This document shows, piece after piece, positions 16,486-25,057 of a stretch of DNA of 64,000 nucleotides. The stretch comes from Capsulimonas sp039928515 (lineage in GTDB: Bacteria; Armatimonadota; Armatimonadia; Armatimonadales; Capsulimonadaceae). The notes under the pieces are model-generated. The model saw only the letters and a program-made list of their open reading frames with translations, was not told the origin of the DNA and ran no database searches. Positions within the stretch are counted from its first letter, which is position 1. Each line of letters starts with the position of its first letter. A program made the position numbers and the translations under genes. The stretch is taken from assembly GCF_039928515.1 (NCBI RefSeq), contig NZ_JBDSSZ010000114.1; one strand, given 5' to 3'.

Positions 16486-17619
16486 ATGAATTCAACAACA
16501 TCAACGCGCCGCGCCGCATGGACCATGCTGCCCGCATTGCTCTTGATGGCTGGTATGAGCGCCGCAAGCGCCGCGCCCATACCTCCGCCGCTGCCGCGCA
16601 ACCTGCAGGCGCTGATGTACTCAACGATGCCTTCCACTACGGCGCACAGCCCGGAAATGGCTCTGGACGGCGATCAGAAAAGCTATTTTAAATCCGTCTA
16701 CGACATGAATGACAACGATATCTTTATGGTGATGTTTTCCAAACCCATCTCCGTGAAATCGCTGCGGATTGTCACGGGCAACACGGACGGCACAAACGCC
16801 GTCACGAACGCCATGGTCGAAACATCCGGCAACGGAATCGCCTTCAGCAAAGCAGTGGATTTCAACGCCAACGGCGCGGCGTCCGCAAATTTGGATGGCG
16901 CGATCGTGAGAGCGATCCGCATTCGCCTCAATAAGAACACAGAACTCCCCTCCCTGGTCGTACGCGAAATTACGATCGACAGTCCGGCGAAGATCAGGGG
17001 CGTCAAGCAGGGGCCGGGCCGAGGCTTCGTGGATTACTCCGAAGCGCCCGACGTCGCTGACTGGGCGAAGCGGATGGAGACCCAAATGGATAGCTATTGG
17101 GCCAAAACCGCAGAGATCCTGCACTCCGACAACTTTTACACGCCAAATATGGTCCGTGTTTTCTACCGTGACGGCGACGGGGTTGCTGGAACGGATAACG
17201 GCGAGATGGTGGTCAATGCGAAGTGGGCTCGCGCGCACGATGACGATACCGGCCTGGGCGTCCATGAGATGACTCACGTTATTCAGGCGACGCCCTACGA
17301 ACCCGTCTGGATGGTCGAGGGTATTGCGGACTATATTCGCTGGGTCAAGTTCGAGCCGGAGCACTTCCATCCGCGCATCAATGTCGAACGATCGAAGTAC
17401 AACGACTCGTATCAAACGACCGCAACGTTCTTAGGCTGGTGCACGAACCACTACGATGACAAGCTTGTGACCCAGCTGAACGACGCCGTCCGATTTGGAA
17501 AGTACAATGACGGCCTGTTCAAAGAGTATTGCGGCAAGGATGTTAATACTCTATGGGCGGAGTTCATCGCCGATTACAAGGCGGCCCCGGACAAGATCCT
17601 CGCCAAGCGGGGCGCGTAA
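16486..17619 (+). CDS. Basic secretory protein family metallopeptidase, shorter paralogue
   Basis: 377 residues from the ATG at 16486, preceded by GGGGAAA; an upstream GTG at 16447 is not needed. Signal peptide RRAAWTMLPALLLMAGMSAASA. Same order as the gene upstream: discoidin-like beta-sandwich (ALDGDQKSYFKS kept exactly), then the peptidase domain with HEMTHVIQ (His260, Glu261, His264) and GIADYIRWVKFEPEHFHPR. It lacks the C-terminal domain of the first copy. Even the bases before the start codon (CACCATTGGGGAAA versus CACACTGGGGAAA) are alike, so the pair arose by local duplication including the ribosome site. Probably both are exported zinc peptidases with different attachment or targeting. 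Confidence 0.82.
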   Translation: MNSTTSTRRAAWTMLPALLLMAGMSAASAAPIPPPLPRNLQALMYSTMPSTTAHSPEMALDGDQKSYFKSVYDMNDNDIFMVMFSKPISVKSLRIVTGNTDGTNAVTNAMVETSGNGIAFSKAVDFNANGAASANLDGAIVRAIRIRLNKNTELPSLVVREITIDSPAKIRGVKQGPGRGFVDYSEAPDVADWAKRMETQMDSYWAKTAEILHSDNFYTPNMVRVFYRDGDGVAGTDNGEMVVNAKWARAHDDDTGLGVHEMTHVIQATPYEPVWMVEGIADYIRWVKFEPEHFHPRINVERSKYNDSYQTTATFLGWCTNHYDDKLVTQLNDAVRFGKYNDGLFKEYCGKDVNTLWAEFIADYKAAPDKILAKRGA

Positions 17620-17638
17620 ACTCCTTCTTTTCGCATCT

Positions 17639-17672
17639 CTATCCCGTCCCGAACGACTTCGGGACGGGATAG
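17639..17672 (+). terminator. Terminator after second peptidase gene
   Basis: 15-bp perfect stem CTATCCCGTCCCGAA / TTCGGGACGGGATAG around a 4-base loop. T run is weak (agatctt). Confidence 0.7.
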
Positions 17673-17704
17673 ATCTTCGCCGCAGGCGCAATTTCCCTCC
17701 TCAC

Positions 17705-17734
17705 TTGACACTATCTAGCTTTCGGAGTAATAAT
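17705..17734 (+). promoter_or_regulatory. Promoter of the phosphatase gene
   Basis: TTGACA at 17705-17710, 17 bases, then TAATAA/AATAAT at 17728-17734. Start codon is ~70 bases downstream. Confidence 0.65.
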
Positions 17735-17805
17735 ACAGTTGGTGAGGGCCACTAATCTCATTTACGCGGTTCGATGACGAACGGAGAACACGGAGCCGCG
17801 CACGG

Positions 17806-18612
17806 ATGATATTTGCTGTCGGCGATATTCATGGACAACTCAATATGCTGGAGCCGGCGCTGACCCGGCTGACCGAACGCCTGCGTCCGAACGACGCCGT
17901 GATTTTTCTTGGCGACTATATCGACCGCGGTCCAGACAGCGAAGGCGTGCTGCGACGGCTCATGCGGTTCAAAAAGCAGCATCCGGGAACGATGTTCCTG
18001 CGCGGTAACCATGAAGACCTGCTGCTGCGTTCATGTGACGGCGACAAGCGACGCGAGGAGCTCTGGCTGCTGAACGGCGGAATGGCGACACTCGCCTCCT
18101 TCGGATTGGGCGGCAACTCCAACTGGCGTAAGAAATTCCCACGCTGGGCGCTCGATTTCCTTGGGGCGACCCACGCGGCGGTCAAATTCACCCATTTCCA
18201 TTTCGTACATGCTGGCGTCGTTCCCTATGGCGTGGACACTGAAGTCGAGCCCGATCTGGATGCACGCCTCTGGATCCGCCAGCCCTTCATTCGGCATGGC
18301 GACAGTCCCGGACGCATCGTCGTATTCGGACACACGCCGCAGCCGGATCATCTTCCCCTGATTCACATGAACAAAGTCGGATTGGACACCGGCGCCGGTC
18401 AGCGAGGCGGACGCCTAAGTGTCGCCGGATTTGACGACGAATTGCCGCGTCCCCGCTCTCCTGAGTTCACCCTCTTCCAAGTCTGCGACGATGGAACGGT
18501 CACGCCCGACGAGTATGTACGCAACGTCCTGCGGCACCTGCCGCAAAACGAGCCGACATTCCGTTTCTCGATCCCGTCGATTTCCAGTGCGCCCATCATT
18601 CCCACTGAATAG
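17806..18612 (+). CDS. PP2A/bis(5'-nucleosyl)-tetraphosphatase-like metallophosphoesterase
   Basis: 268 residues. The calcineurin-like motifs come in order: AVGDIHGQ at residue 4, FLGDYIDRGPDSEGV at about 35, LRGNHEDLL at about 65, then VHAGV and FGHTPQ. These bind two metals and hydrolyse phosphoesters. The D-R-G-P form is typical of prokaryotic PPP-type Ser/Thr protein phosphatases (PrpA/PrpE type), which act in the cytoplasm; ApaH-like dinucleotide hydrolysis is the alternative. No kinase gene is adjacent, so the partner is unknown. Single-gene unit between a clear promoter and a T-tailed terminator. Confidence 0.85.
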   Translation: MIFAVGDIHGQLNMLEPALTRLTERLRPNDAVIFLGDYIDRGPDSEGVLRRLMRFKKQHPGTMFLRGNHEDLLLRSCDGDKRREELWLLNGGMATLASFGLGGNSNWRKKFPRWALDFLGATHAAVKFTHFHFVHAGVVPYGVDTEVEPDLDARLWIRQPFIRHGDSPGRIVVFGHTPQPDHLPLIHMNKVGLDTGAGQRGGRLSVAGFDDELPRPRSPEFTLFQVCDDGTVTPDEYVRNVLRHLPQNEPTFRFSIPSISSAPIIPTE

Positions 18613-18639
18613 TCATTTCCCTCCGAGGCCGATAAAATC

Positions 18640-18684
18640 ACGTCCCGTCATCTGGTCTATCGCGGAGACGGGACGTATTTTTTT
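18640..18684 (+). terminator. Terminator after phosphatase gene
   Basis: 10-bp stem ACGTCCCGTC / GACGGGACGT followed by a run of T residues (atttttttc). Confidence 0.85.
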
Positions 18685-18752
18685 CGTTTGCCGCCCAGCC
18701 TTTGTCGTTTATCGTCAGCCAGCCATGAATTTTGATAGATTTATTCAATGTG

Positions 18753-18797
18753 TTACCACAAATTATCACATGACGATAATTACTCGCATTGTGGTAA
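18753..18797. promoter_or_regulatory. Nested inverted repeats upstream of the PQQ-propeller gene
   Basis: TTACCACA (18753-18760) and TGTGGTAA (18790-18797) enclose a second pair ATTATC / GATAAT (18762-18767 and 18775-18780). AT-rich and without T run, so more like an operator than a terminator. It lies ~110 bases before the start codon at 18905. Confidence 0.4.
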
Positions 18798-18904
18798 TGG
18801 CAACCAGATAAACTCTAGAAACTGAACGTCTTTCAGGTATCCTTATTGATGAGCAGGATGGCAGTAATTTCTACATATTGCTCATTAGTTTTTGGAGGAC
18901 CTTT

Positions 18905-20692
18905 ATGGCTCGATTGTTTCGATGTTTCACACCGACTGCTCTCATAGGGGCAATGGCGCTTGGCCTTGCCTTTTCGGCGAACGCGGCTCCCAGCAGCGAT
19001 GCTGTGACGTACCGCACCAATCCCGCGCATACCGCACAGGCGACAATGCCGGATTTCAGCTTGCCGCTTGAGAAGAAGTGGGATGTCGATCTGGGCGTCA
19101 CCGCCAAATATCCATTGATTGCGGCGGGCAAGGTGTTTGTTGTGCTGCCGTCCTCCTCATCATCAACAACGAGCGGTCACCATAGCGCGCTGATTGCTTT
19201 TGACGCGGCGACGGGCCACGTGGCGTGGGGTCCGATTGCGCTTCCCGCATCAACTTATGGATGGGCAGCGGCATGTTATGATAACGGACGCATCTTTATC
19301 AATACCGATGGATCGATATCACCCCTCGGCGGATTGATGGCGGCTTACTCCGCAGCAAACGGCTCCCTCCAGTGGAGCTCGACCCTTCCGGTCCAATATG
19401 GGTTCAGCTCCGCGCCATCTGCATTGAACGGCTACGTTTATACCGGCGGCGCCGGAACCGGCGGAACCGTGTACTGCGTGCGTGAATCCGATGGAACCGT
19501 CATGTGGCAGGGCGGCGTTTCAGGCGGCGATTCTTCTTCGCCCGCAGTTACTCCCGCAAAGGTCTACGCCGGCTATGCATGCGGGCAGACCTTCAGCTTT
19601 GACGCCCTGAGCGGAGCATTGGCATGGCATCTGTCCACGGGATGTGCAGGAGGAGGAGGAGCCACATCAGCCTTCTATAATAACCTCGTCTTCATCCGTC
19701 AGTACTATGCGCCCAATGGCCCGACCTGGTTGTCCGCTGCGCTCGACAGCACTACCGGCAATGTTGTCAAAGTCTTGCCGGAACTCGGCGCCCTGGCTTT
19801 CGATAACAATATGGTCTTTGGGATTTCCAACAGCGCCCTCACCGCCGTAAAAATCAGCGACTGGACGACTGCCTGGACGGTCAATAACGCGATCGACGCT
19901 CCGGTGACCGCTCCCACTGTGGTGAACGGCGTTGTTTATGTCGGCACGACCAGCGGCAAGCTCCAGGGCTTCAACGAACAGACCGCCAAGCTCGTCGCCT
20001 CAGTCGACCTTGGCGCAGCGCCTTCGCCTACATCGGAGTCGAATGTCGACATGGCTGCTGGAAACGGTATCATGGTGATTCCGGCGGGAACACATTTGAT
20101 TGCCGTAGGCTCTCAGTTCACATTAAGCAGCATTACAGCAACACCGCAGAATGCAATTGGCGGGGCCAACATCAGTGTTACTGTTACACTCACAAGCAAG
20201 GCCCCAGTGGGTGGCTCCGTAATTGCGCTGACAAGTTCTGACGCTCACCTTGTGGTTCCTTCTTCAATTGCGGTTCCCGTCGGTTCATTGAGCGTCTCTT
20301 TTGTCGCGCATACCACAAAGACAAACACAGGAGTGCAGGCAAAATTAGCCGCTTCGTTCAACGGACTTACCAAAGAGGTTCCGATCGGGCTTCTCCCAGA
20401 TGGCCTTGTGTCTTTTACCATCAGCCCAAGTTCCGTCGCCCATGGCGGTGTCGCGAAGGGAATCTTGACGCTGGCTTACCCCGCGCCGGTAGGCGGATTA
20501 AACATTAACTTGTCCTCTGCCTTTGCTCCTCTTGCTCAGCCCAGCGTGACGCACATCGTCATTCCTGCTGGGCAGTCGGTCGGAACGTTCAGCATTCGCA
20601 CGGGCGCTGTTCTGACTGCGGTTCCTGTGAACATCGGAGCGCAAGTCGCATATAGCAATACACTGATACAGGCTGTGACACTGACCCCTTAA
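18905..20692 (+). CDS. Secreted PQQ-type beta-propeller protein with Ig-like tail
   Basis: 595 residues from the ATG at 18905; GGAGG is 6 bases upstream, so the in-frame TTG at 18878 is rejected. Signal peptide ends near SANAAPSSD. Residues ~35-400 are PQQ/BamB-like propeller blades with recurring (A/G)LxWxxxT and VYVGTTSGKLQGF-type strands. After ~410 come two Ig-like repeats of ~90 residues (ITATPQNAIGGANISVTV; FTISPSSVAHGGVAKG), similar in style to those of the 8.4 kb Ig-repeat gene. There is no catalytic dehydrogenase motif, so probably a structural or binding protein at the surface. A paralogue is at 37522. Followed by a strong hairpin. Confidence 0.8.
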   Translation: MARLFRCFTPTALIGAMALGLAFSANAAPSSDAVTYRTNPAHTAQATMPDFSLPLEKKWDVDLGVTAKYPLIAAGKVFVVLPSSSSSTTSGHHSALIAFDAATGHVAWGPIALPASTYGWAAACYDNGRIFINTDGSISPLGGLMAAYSAANGSLQWSSTLPVQYGFSSAPSALNGYVYTGGAGTGGTVYCVRESDGTVMWQGGVSGGDSSSPAVTPAKVYAGYACGQTFSFDALSGALAWHLSTGCAGGGGATSAFYNNLVFIRQYYAPNGPTWLSAALDSTTGNVVKVLPELGALAFDNNMVFGISNSALTAVKISDWTTAWTVNNAIDAPVTAPTVVNGVVYVGTTSGKLQGFNEQTAKLVASVDLGAAPSPTSESNVDMAAGNGIMVIPAGTHLIAVGSQFTLSSITATPQNAIGGANISVTVTLTSKAPVGGSVIALTSSDAHLVVPSSIAVPVGSLSVSFVAHTTKTNTGVQAKLAASFNGLTKEVPIGLLPDGLVSFTISPSSVAHGGVAKGILTLAYPAPVGGLNINLSSAFAPLAQPSVTHIVIPAGQSVGTFSIRTGAVLTAVPVNIGAQVAYSNTLIQAVTLTP

Positions 20693-20715
20693 GAAAAATC
20701 ATCGACCTCAGTTTT

Positions 20716-20745
20716 CCAAGGCAAAGGAGTTCTCCTTTGCCTTGG
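20716..20745 (+). terminator. Terminator after PQQ-propeller gene
   Basis: 13-bp perfect stem CCAAGGCAAAGGA-gttc-TCCTTTGCCTTGG. T-rich only further on (ttcccttctct). Confidence 0.7.
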
Positions 20746-20820
20746 GGCCTTCCCTTCTCTGGGGAATCATAAGGAAGAACAGCAGGAAGCGCGCCTGCCT
20801 GTATCGAATTAACCAAAATT

Positions 20821-21576
20821 ATGAGCCAGACATGCTATTATCATCCGTCGCTTCCCATCGTCGCGACCTGTAGTCAGTGCGGCATCCCGCTTTGCAATGA
20901 CTGTACAAACCGGATCGGCGCCGCTACCGCCTGCAAGCAGTGCGCGCCGGCCGTACAGACACGCCTTCAAAATGCTCCGACAGCAAATGCATATTCTCCT
21001 CAGCCAATGCCGGGGAACTTGCAGGCTCCGTACGGAGGACCGCAAACACCCTACGGCGGACCTCAAGCGCCATACGGAGCGCCTCAGGATCTACAAGCTC
21101 CTTATGGATCTCCGCAAGCGCCTTATGGCGCCCCTGATATGGGCGGCTCGCGATACGCTGACGTAGCGGAATCATCCGGCAGCGTTCCCCTCGGACTGCT
21201 CCTAGGCGCCGTGATCGGAGTCGTTGGCTCGATCGCCGTTCTCAAGATCTTGTTTTACGCCCACTTTGGCCTGGCCTGGCTTTACATCGGCGTTGGATAT
21301 GGGATTGGATATGGCATATGGAGCCAAACCCGGCGCGGCAGCGTCGGTCTCGCCTTTGCGGCGATTGGGATTATGATCGCCAGCCTATTCATCGCACATC
21401 TCGTCTATGCGGGCGACATTCTCAACCAGGCGCGGGCGCAGGGCAACGCGGATCCTGGGGTTACTATTTTTGATGCGCTCCCCGTCGCCATGAGCTCGTT
21501 CAGCCCGATGCACTGGGTTTGCATTTTGATCGGCCTCGCGGCATGCTGGCGCGGCGTTGAGCAGCAGTCTTCTTAG
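20821..21576 (+). CDS. B-box-like zinc-finger membrane protein with PYG(G/A)PQ repeats
   Basis: 251 residues. Residues 5-40 hold Cys/His pairs (CYYHP, CSQCG, LCNDC, CKQC) in the spacing of B-box-type zinc fingers found at the N terminus of many bacterial membrane proteins. Residues ~68-106 are a low-complexity repeat (APYGGPQ-like, about six units). The C-terminal half has three to four membrane helices (VPLGLLLGAVIGVVGSIAVL; LAFAAIGIMIASLFIAHLV; WVCILIGLAACW). No enzyme motif. In such proteins the zinc finger is thought to sense or recruit partners on the cytoplasmic side. No ribosome site precedes the ATG. Function unknown. Confidence 0.7.
   Translation: MSQTCYYHPSLPIVATCSQCGIPLCNDCTNRIGAATACKQCAPAVQTRLQNAPTANAYSPQPMPGNLQAPYGGPQTPYGGPQAPYGAPQDLQAPYGSPQAPYGAPDMGGSRYADVAESSGSVPLGLLLGAVIGVVGSIAVLKILFYAHFGLAWLYIGVGYGIGYGIWSQTRRGSVGLAFAAIGIMIASLFIAHLVYAGDILNQARAQGNADPGVTIFDALPVAMSSFSPMHWVCILIGLAACWRGVEQQSS
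21024..21137 (+). repeat. In-frame coding repeat, APYG(G/A/S)PQ units
   Basis: About six imperfect 21-base units encoding APYGGPQ/TPYGGPQ/APYGAPQ/APYGSPQ/APYGAPD, with one DLQ interruption. Low-complexity linker that may vary in copy number. Confidence 0.7.
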
Positions 21577-21627
21577 ACAAGTTAATCGCCTCTTCTTTTG
21601 TATTCGCCAAGAGAAGGGGCATATTAT

Positions 21628-22130
21628 TTAACCGGCTGCCCCAGCCTGCGTCGCTTCTGGGACTTCCACCAGTCGTCCGGTTTTCACATCGTATACATAA
21701 CCATAGATCGGGACATTTCGATATGATCCCCGGCATGGGAGCCTAGCCCCTGGCCGATGTCGCGCCAGCCATTTTCGTCCACCACCGCTGTTTCCAAACT
21801 GTTCGCGAGAAGTCCGCGAATCACCCCATTCGTGAAAAACTCCATTCCACAATCCGTATGGTGGATCACGAACCATTCCTTCGTACCCAGCAGTTTATGC
21901 GAGATTACCAACGAACGAATGGCGTCGTCACTGGCGCAGCCATCGGTATTTCGGATGACATGTGCGTCGCCCTCGGCAAGGCCTGCGTATTTGGCGAGGT
22001 CAAGACGCGCATCCATGCAGGTTAAGATGGCGAACTGGCGCGCCGGCGGCAGAGCTAACGCTGCTTTGGCTCCAAAATTGGCGGCGTAAGCGGCGTTAGC
22101 CGAGAGAACTTAATCGTGAACAGTGGTCAT
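21628..22130 (-). pseudogene. Beta-carbonic anhydrase, inactivated
   Basis: The ancestral frame starts with ATG at 22130 (MTTVHD) and meets TAA at 22112-22110, codon 7; after it the frame continues as VLSANAAYAANF, then CMDARLD and HHTDCGM, the Cys-Asp-Arg and His-x-x-Cys zinc ligands of beta-class carbonic anhydrases. Near 21740 the frame breaks: SHAGDHIE runs into nonsense, while the conserved end VPIYGYVYDVKTGRLVEVPE is in another frame (to 21628). About 25-30 residues that normally separate these parts are missing, so there is also a deletion. Two independent lesions argue against a sequencing error. The longest intact piece is 21684-22016 (110 codons). Confidence 0.85.
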
Positions 22131-22332
22131 GAGTGTTATCGCCTTTCCTAAAAGTGACTGAATTCTTATTTTACTACAAAAAACATGGTTAAAGTGGTGA
22201 TATTATTGATATTCGATGACAAAGATCTCAAATAATCTTAATGCAGGAATTGCGGCGGCCGGTCGCGTATTGCACTCGCACACCCGCAATCATCGCGATC
22301 ACACGTATTCCCAATCACAGGAGGGCTCTCAC

Positions 22333-22644
22333 ATGAGTTCACAGCCGAACTGGACAAAAATCGCGCAGTCGCCGCAGTTCCGCGCCCTGCTTGCGGACAA
22401 GACGGCGTTTATCGTCCCCGTCACCGCGTTCTTTCTCGCCTTCTACTTTGCCCTGCCGATCATGACGTCATACTTCGGCGGCGTACTGAACCGGCCGGCG
22501 TTCGGATCGATTACATGGGCCTGGGTGTTTGCGTTCGCTCAGTTCGTCATGACCTGGTCTCTGTCCTCACTCTACACCAAGCGCGCGGAGCGGTTCGATG
22601 CTCAGGTGGTTGAGATTTTGAAGTCCGAGACGGAAAAGGAATAA
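22333..22644 (+). CDS. DUF485 membrane protein, symporter partner
   Basis: 103 residues from the ATG at 22333, which has AGGAGGG 8 bases upstream; the longer frame to 22216 is rejected. Two membrane helices (FIVPVTAFFLAFYFALPIM and AWVFAFAQFVMTWSLSSLY) and a charged C terminus (KRAERFDAQVVE). DUF485/YjcH proteins are almost always encoded just before ActP-type sodium:solute symporters, as here, with only 4 bases between the genes. Probably an accessory subunit. Confidence 0.9.
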   Translation: MSSQPNWTKIAQSPQFRALLADKTAFIVPVTAFFLAFYFALPIMTSYFGGVLNRPAFGSITWAWVFAFAQFVMTWSLSSLYTKRAERFDAQVVEILKSETEKE

Positions 22645-22648
22645 CACG

Positions 22649-24214
22649 ATGCATTCGCTTCCCTTCGTGCTGTTTCTGGCGATTGTCGCCATGACGCTCG
22701 TCATCACCTATATCGCCGCGCGAAAGACAAACAGCGCCAGTGAATTTTACACGGGAGGCGGCGGCCTCACCGGGTGGCAGAACGGCCTGGCGATCGCCGG
22801 CGATTACATGTCCGCCGCTTCGTTCCTGGGCATTGCCGGATCGATTGCACTGGCGGGTTTTGACGGATTCTTTTACAGCATTGGATTTCTCGTCGCTTAT
22901 CTCGTCGTGCTCTATCTCGTGGCGGAGCCGCTGCGCAACCTTGGCAAGTACACGATGGCGGATATGCTGGCGTCGCGTTTCCCTGAGCGAGGCGTACGCG
23001 GCTGCGCGGCGGTGAACTCGATCGTCATCTCCATTTTCTACATGCTGGCGCAGCTGACCGGCGCGGGCGGTCTGATCCACCTGCTGCTCGGCATCGAAAA
23101 CAAAACCGCCATCGCGATTGTCGGCGTGCTGATGACGGTCTATGTCATCTTTGGCGGCATGCGCGCCACAAGCTGGGTGCAGATCATCAAGGCCGTTCTG
23201 CTGATCGCGGGAACCATTGTTTTGTCGCTCCTGGTGCTGGCGAAGTTCGGCTGGAGCGTACCGCATATGTTCGATCAGCTCCAGATCGTCACGCCGCTGA
23301 AGGAGAAGTTCCTGTGGCCCGGCAATAAGTTTAAGGACCCACTGGACACGCTCTCGCTCAATCTGGCCCTTGTCCTAGGAACGGCAGGCTTGCCGCATAT
23401 CCTGATCCGATTCTTCACCGTGAAGGACGCGCCCACGGCGCGCAAGTCGGTCGTCTCGGCGACTTGGCTGATCGGTATCTTTTACGTCATGACCATGTTC
23501 CTTGGCTTCGGCGCCGCCGCCTTTGTGGGCCATGACGCGATTGTCGCCGCGCAAAAAGAGGGCAACATGGCCGCGCCGCTTCTGGCGAAGGCGCTGGGCG
23601 GCGATTTCCTGTTCGCCTTTATCTCGGCGGTCGCGTTCGCCACGATCCTGGCTGTCGTTACGGGTCTCGTGCTCTCGGCAGCGTCGGCGTTTGCGCATGA
23701 TATCTACAACCAGATCATCAAACGCGGCAAGGCGACAGAGCAGGAGCAGATCGGCATGGCGCGCTACGCCTCCGTCGGCGTCTCTATCATCTCCATCGCG
23801 CTCGCCCTGTTCGCCGGAAGCCTGAACGTCGCGTTCCTAGTTTCGCTGGCGTTCGCCGTCGCGGCGAGCGCTAATCTCCCCGTCATCCTGCTGACGATCT
23901 ACTGGCGCCGCTTCAACGCCACCGGCGCGATGGCCGGAATGGCGGCGGGCCTTATCAGCTCTCTGGTGCTGGTAGCGCTCAGTCCGAACGTCTGGGACCC
24001 GGAAGCCGGCAAGGCAATCCTTCAGGGAGCGCCGCTCTTTCATCTCAAAAATCCTGGTATCTACTCGATCCCGATCGGCTTCCTCGGCGCGATCATCGGC
24101 TCGCTGGTGTCGAAAAAGCCAGACGAGGCGAAGTTCGACGAGATTCTGGTGCGCGCGCACACGGGTATGTCGCATACGCCCGCCGTGGATGAAACAGAGA
24201 TGGTGTCTCATTGA
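22649..24214 (+). CDS. actP: Sodium:solute symporter, cation/acetate (ActP) type
   Basis: 521 residues with about 13 membrane helices, normal for the SSS family. Typical ActP features: SASEFYTGGGGLTGWQNGLAIAGDYMSAASFLG at the start of helices 1-2 (Na+ site region) and GTAGLPHILIRFFTVKDA in the middle. ActP takes up acetate and other short carboxylates with Na+. DUF485 upstream supports the assignment. The stop codon overlaps the start of the next gene (TGATG), so translation of the following GYF-type protein is probably coupled. Substrate not certain, as no acs gene is in the window. Confidence 0.9.
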   Translation: MHSLPFVLFLAIVAMTLVITYIAARKTNSASEFYTGGGGLTGWQNGLAIAGDYMSAASFLGIAGSIALAGFDGFFYSIGFLVAYLVVLYLVAEPLRNLGKYTMADMLASRFPERGVRGCAAVNSIVISIFYMLAQLTGAGGLIHLLLGIENKTAIAIVGVLMTVYVIFGGMRATSWVQIIKAVLLIAGTIVLSLLVLAKFGWSVPHMFDQLQIVTPLKEKFLWPGNKFKDPLDTLSLNLALVLGTAGLPHILIRFFTVKDAPTARKSVVSATWLIGIFYVMTMFLGFGAAAFVGHDAIVAAQKEGNMAAPLLAKALGGDFLFAFISAVAFATILAVVTGLVLSAASAFAHDIYNQIIKRGKATEQEQIGMARYASVGVSIISIALALFAGSLNVAFLVSLAFAVAASANLPVILLTIYWRRFNATGAMAGMAAGLISSLVLVALSPNVWDPEAGKAILQGAPLFHLKNPGIYSIPIGFLGAIIGSLVSKKPDEAKFDEILVRAHTGMSHTPAVDETEMVSH

Positions 24215-25026
24215 TGCCTGAAATGTTTAAGATGCTGGATGCATCCGGTTATGAAACGGAACCGTTCGACCGAGGCGCTCTTATTACGTACGCTCGTCAA
24301 GGGATCGTTCAGCCAACGACGCCAATATTGGAGATCACGACGGGGAGCTGGAAACCAGCGTCCGAGCTTATTCGGCTCTGGAGCGACAGTCATATGCCGC
24401 AGCCGTCAAAGTCGCAATTGGGTGCAAGCAGCGGATTGTCTGGCCGTACACTCGCGTTAACGATCATCGCTGGGGCAGCGTTGGCGATTGCTGGGGGCTT
24501 CCTCGTGCTCAAATTTCGAGCGCGGCCCGCGCCCGCCCCGCAGCAAACGAGTACAAATCAACCGCAAACCGTGATGACGGCGGATGGACGGTATGCTGTC
24601 ATCGTGCCTTCCAATTGGGTTCAGCGAAAAACGAAGCGTCCTGGTGGAGTTGAGTATACGAGTGGTCATCGTCACAGCGGCTTCGGTATGGCTCAAGTGT
24701 CTCAGGCCGTACTGACACCAACGGATTTTGCCACATACGTGGATGGTACGATCCGCGAGTCGTCGAATGCGACTGGCATGAACCCCATCGGCGCTCCAAA
24801 GCCTATCACAGTGAATGGATTTTCGGGGCTTCAGCAAGATGTCCGCAAGGGCAGCTTAGTAGACAATACAAAAATTCGTACGTCGGTACTGCAAACTCCA
24901 TACGGAATTTATTCAATTATGACATTCGTGGACAGTAACTCAAATTTCAGTCTGGACGAATTGGATACGATTCCCAAGTCTTTTCGCCCCATGGCGACGG
25001 GCGCCGCCGCTCCATCGCCCCAATAG
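24214..25026 (+). CDS. GYF_2-like N-terminal domain membrane protein, copy 1
   Basis: 270 residues; ATG at 24214 overlaps the symporter stop by one base. Residues 1-55 (FKMLDASGYETEPFDRGALI...GIVQPTTPILEITTGSWKPA) look like a GYF_2/DUF4339 module, a small domain often fused to membrane proteins. A single membrane helix at about 78-97 (TIIAGAALAIAGGFLVLKF) is followed by a Pro/Thr linker and an outer domain starting QTVMTADGRYAVIVPSNWV, similar to PsbP-like/DUF1795 lipoprotein domains. So: cytoplasmic GYF-like head, one helix, extracytoplasmic domain. Paralogue follows directly. Role unknown; the location suggests a link to the symporter. Confidence 0.65.
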   Translation: MPEMFKMLDASGYETEPFDRGALITYARQGIVQPTTPILEITTGSWKPASELIRLWSDSHMPQPSKSQLGASSGLSGRTLALTIIAGAALAIAGGFLVLKFRARPAPAPQQTSTNQPQTVMTADGRYAVIVPSNWVQRKTKRPGGVEYTSGHRHSGFGMAQVSQAVLTPTDFATYVDGTIRESSNATGMNPIGAPKPITVNGFSGLQQDVRKGSLVDNTKIRTSVLQTPYGIYSIMTFVDSNSNFSLDELDTIPKSFRPMATGAAAPSPQ

Positions 25027-25057
25027 TGATGAGGCAAAAGAATATGGTTTCTCACGG

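Noticed and set aside
15152..16624. Minus-strand frame of 490 codons across both secretory peptidase genes
   Set aside because: It spans two genes and a terminator and shows no domain; caused by high third-position GC.
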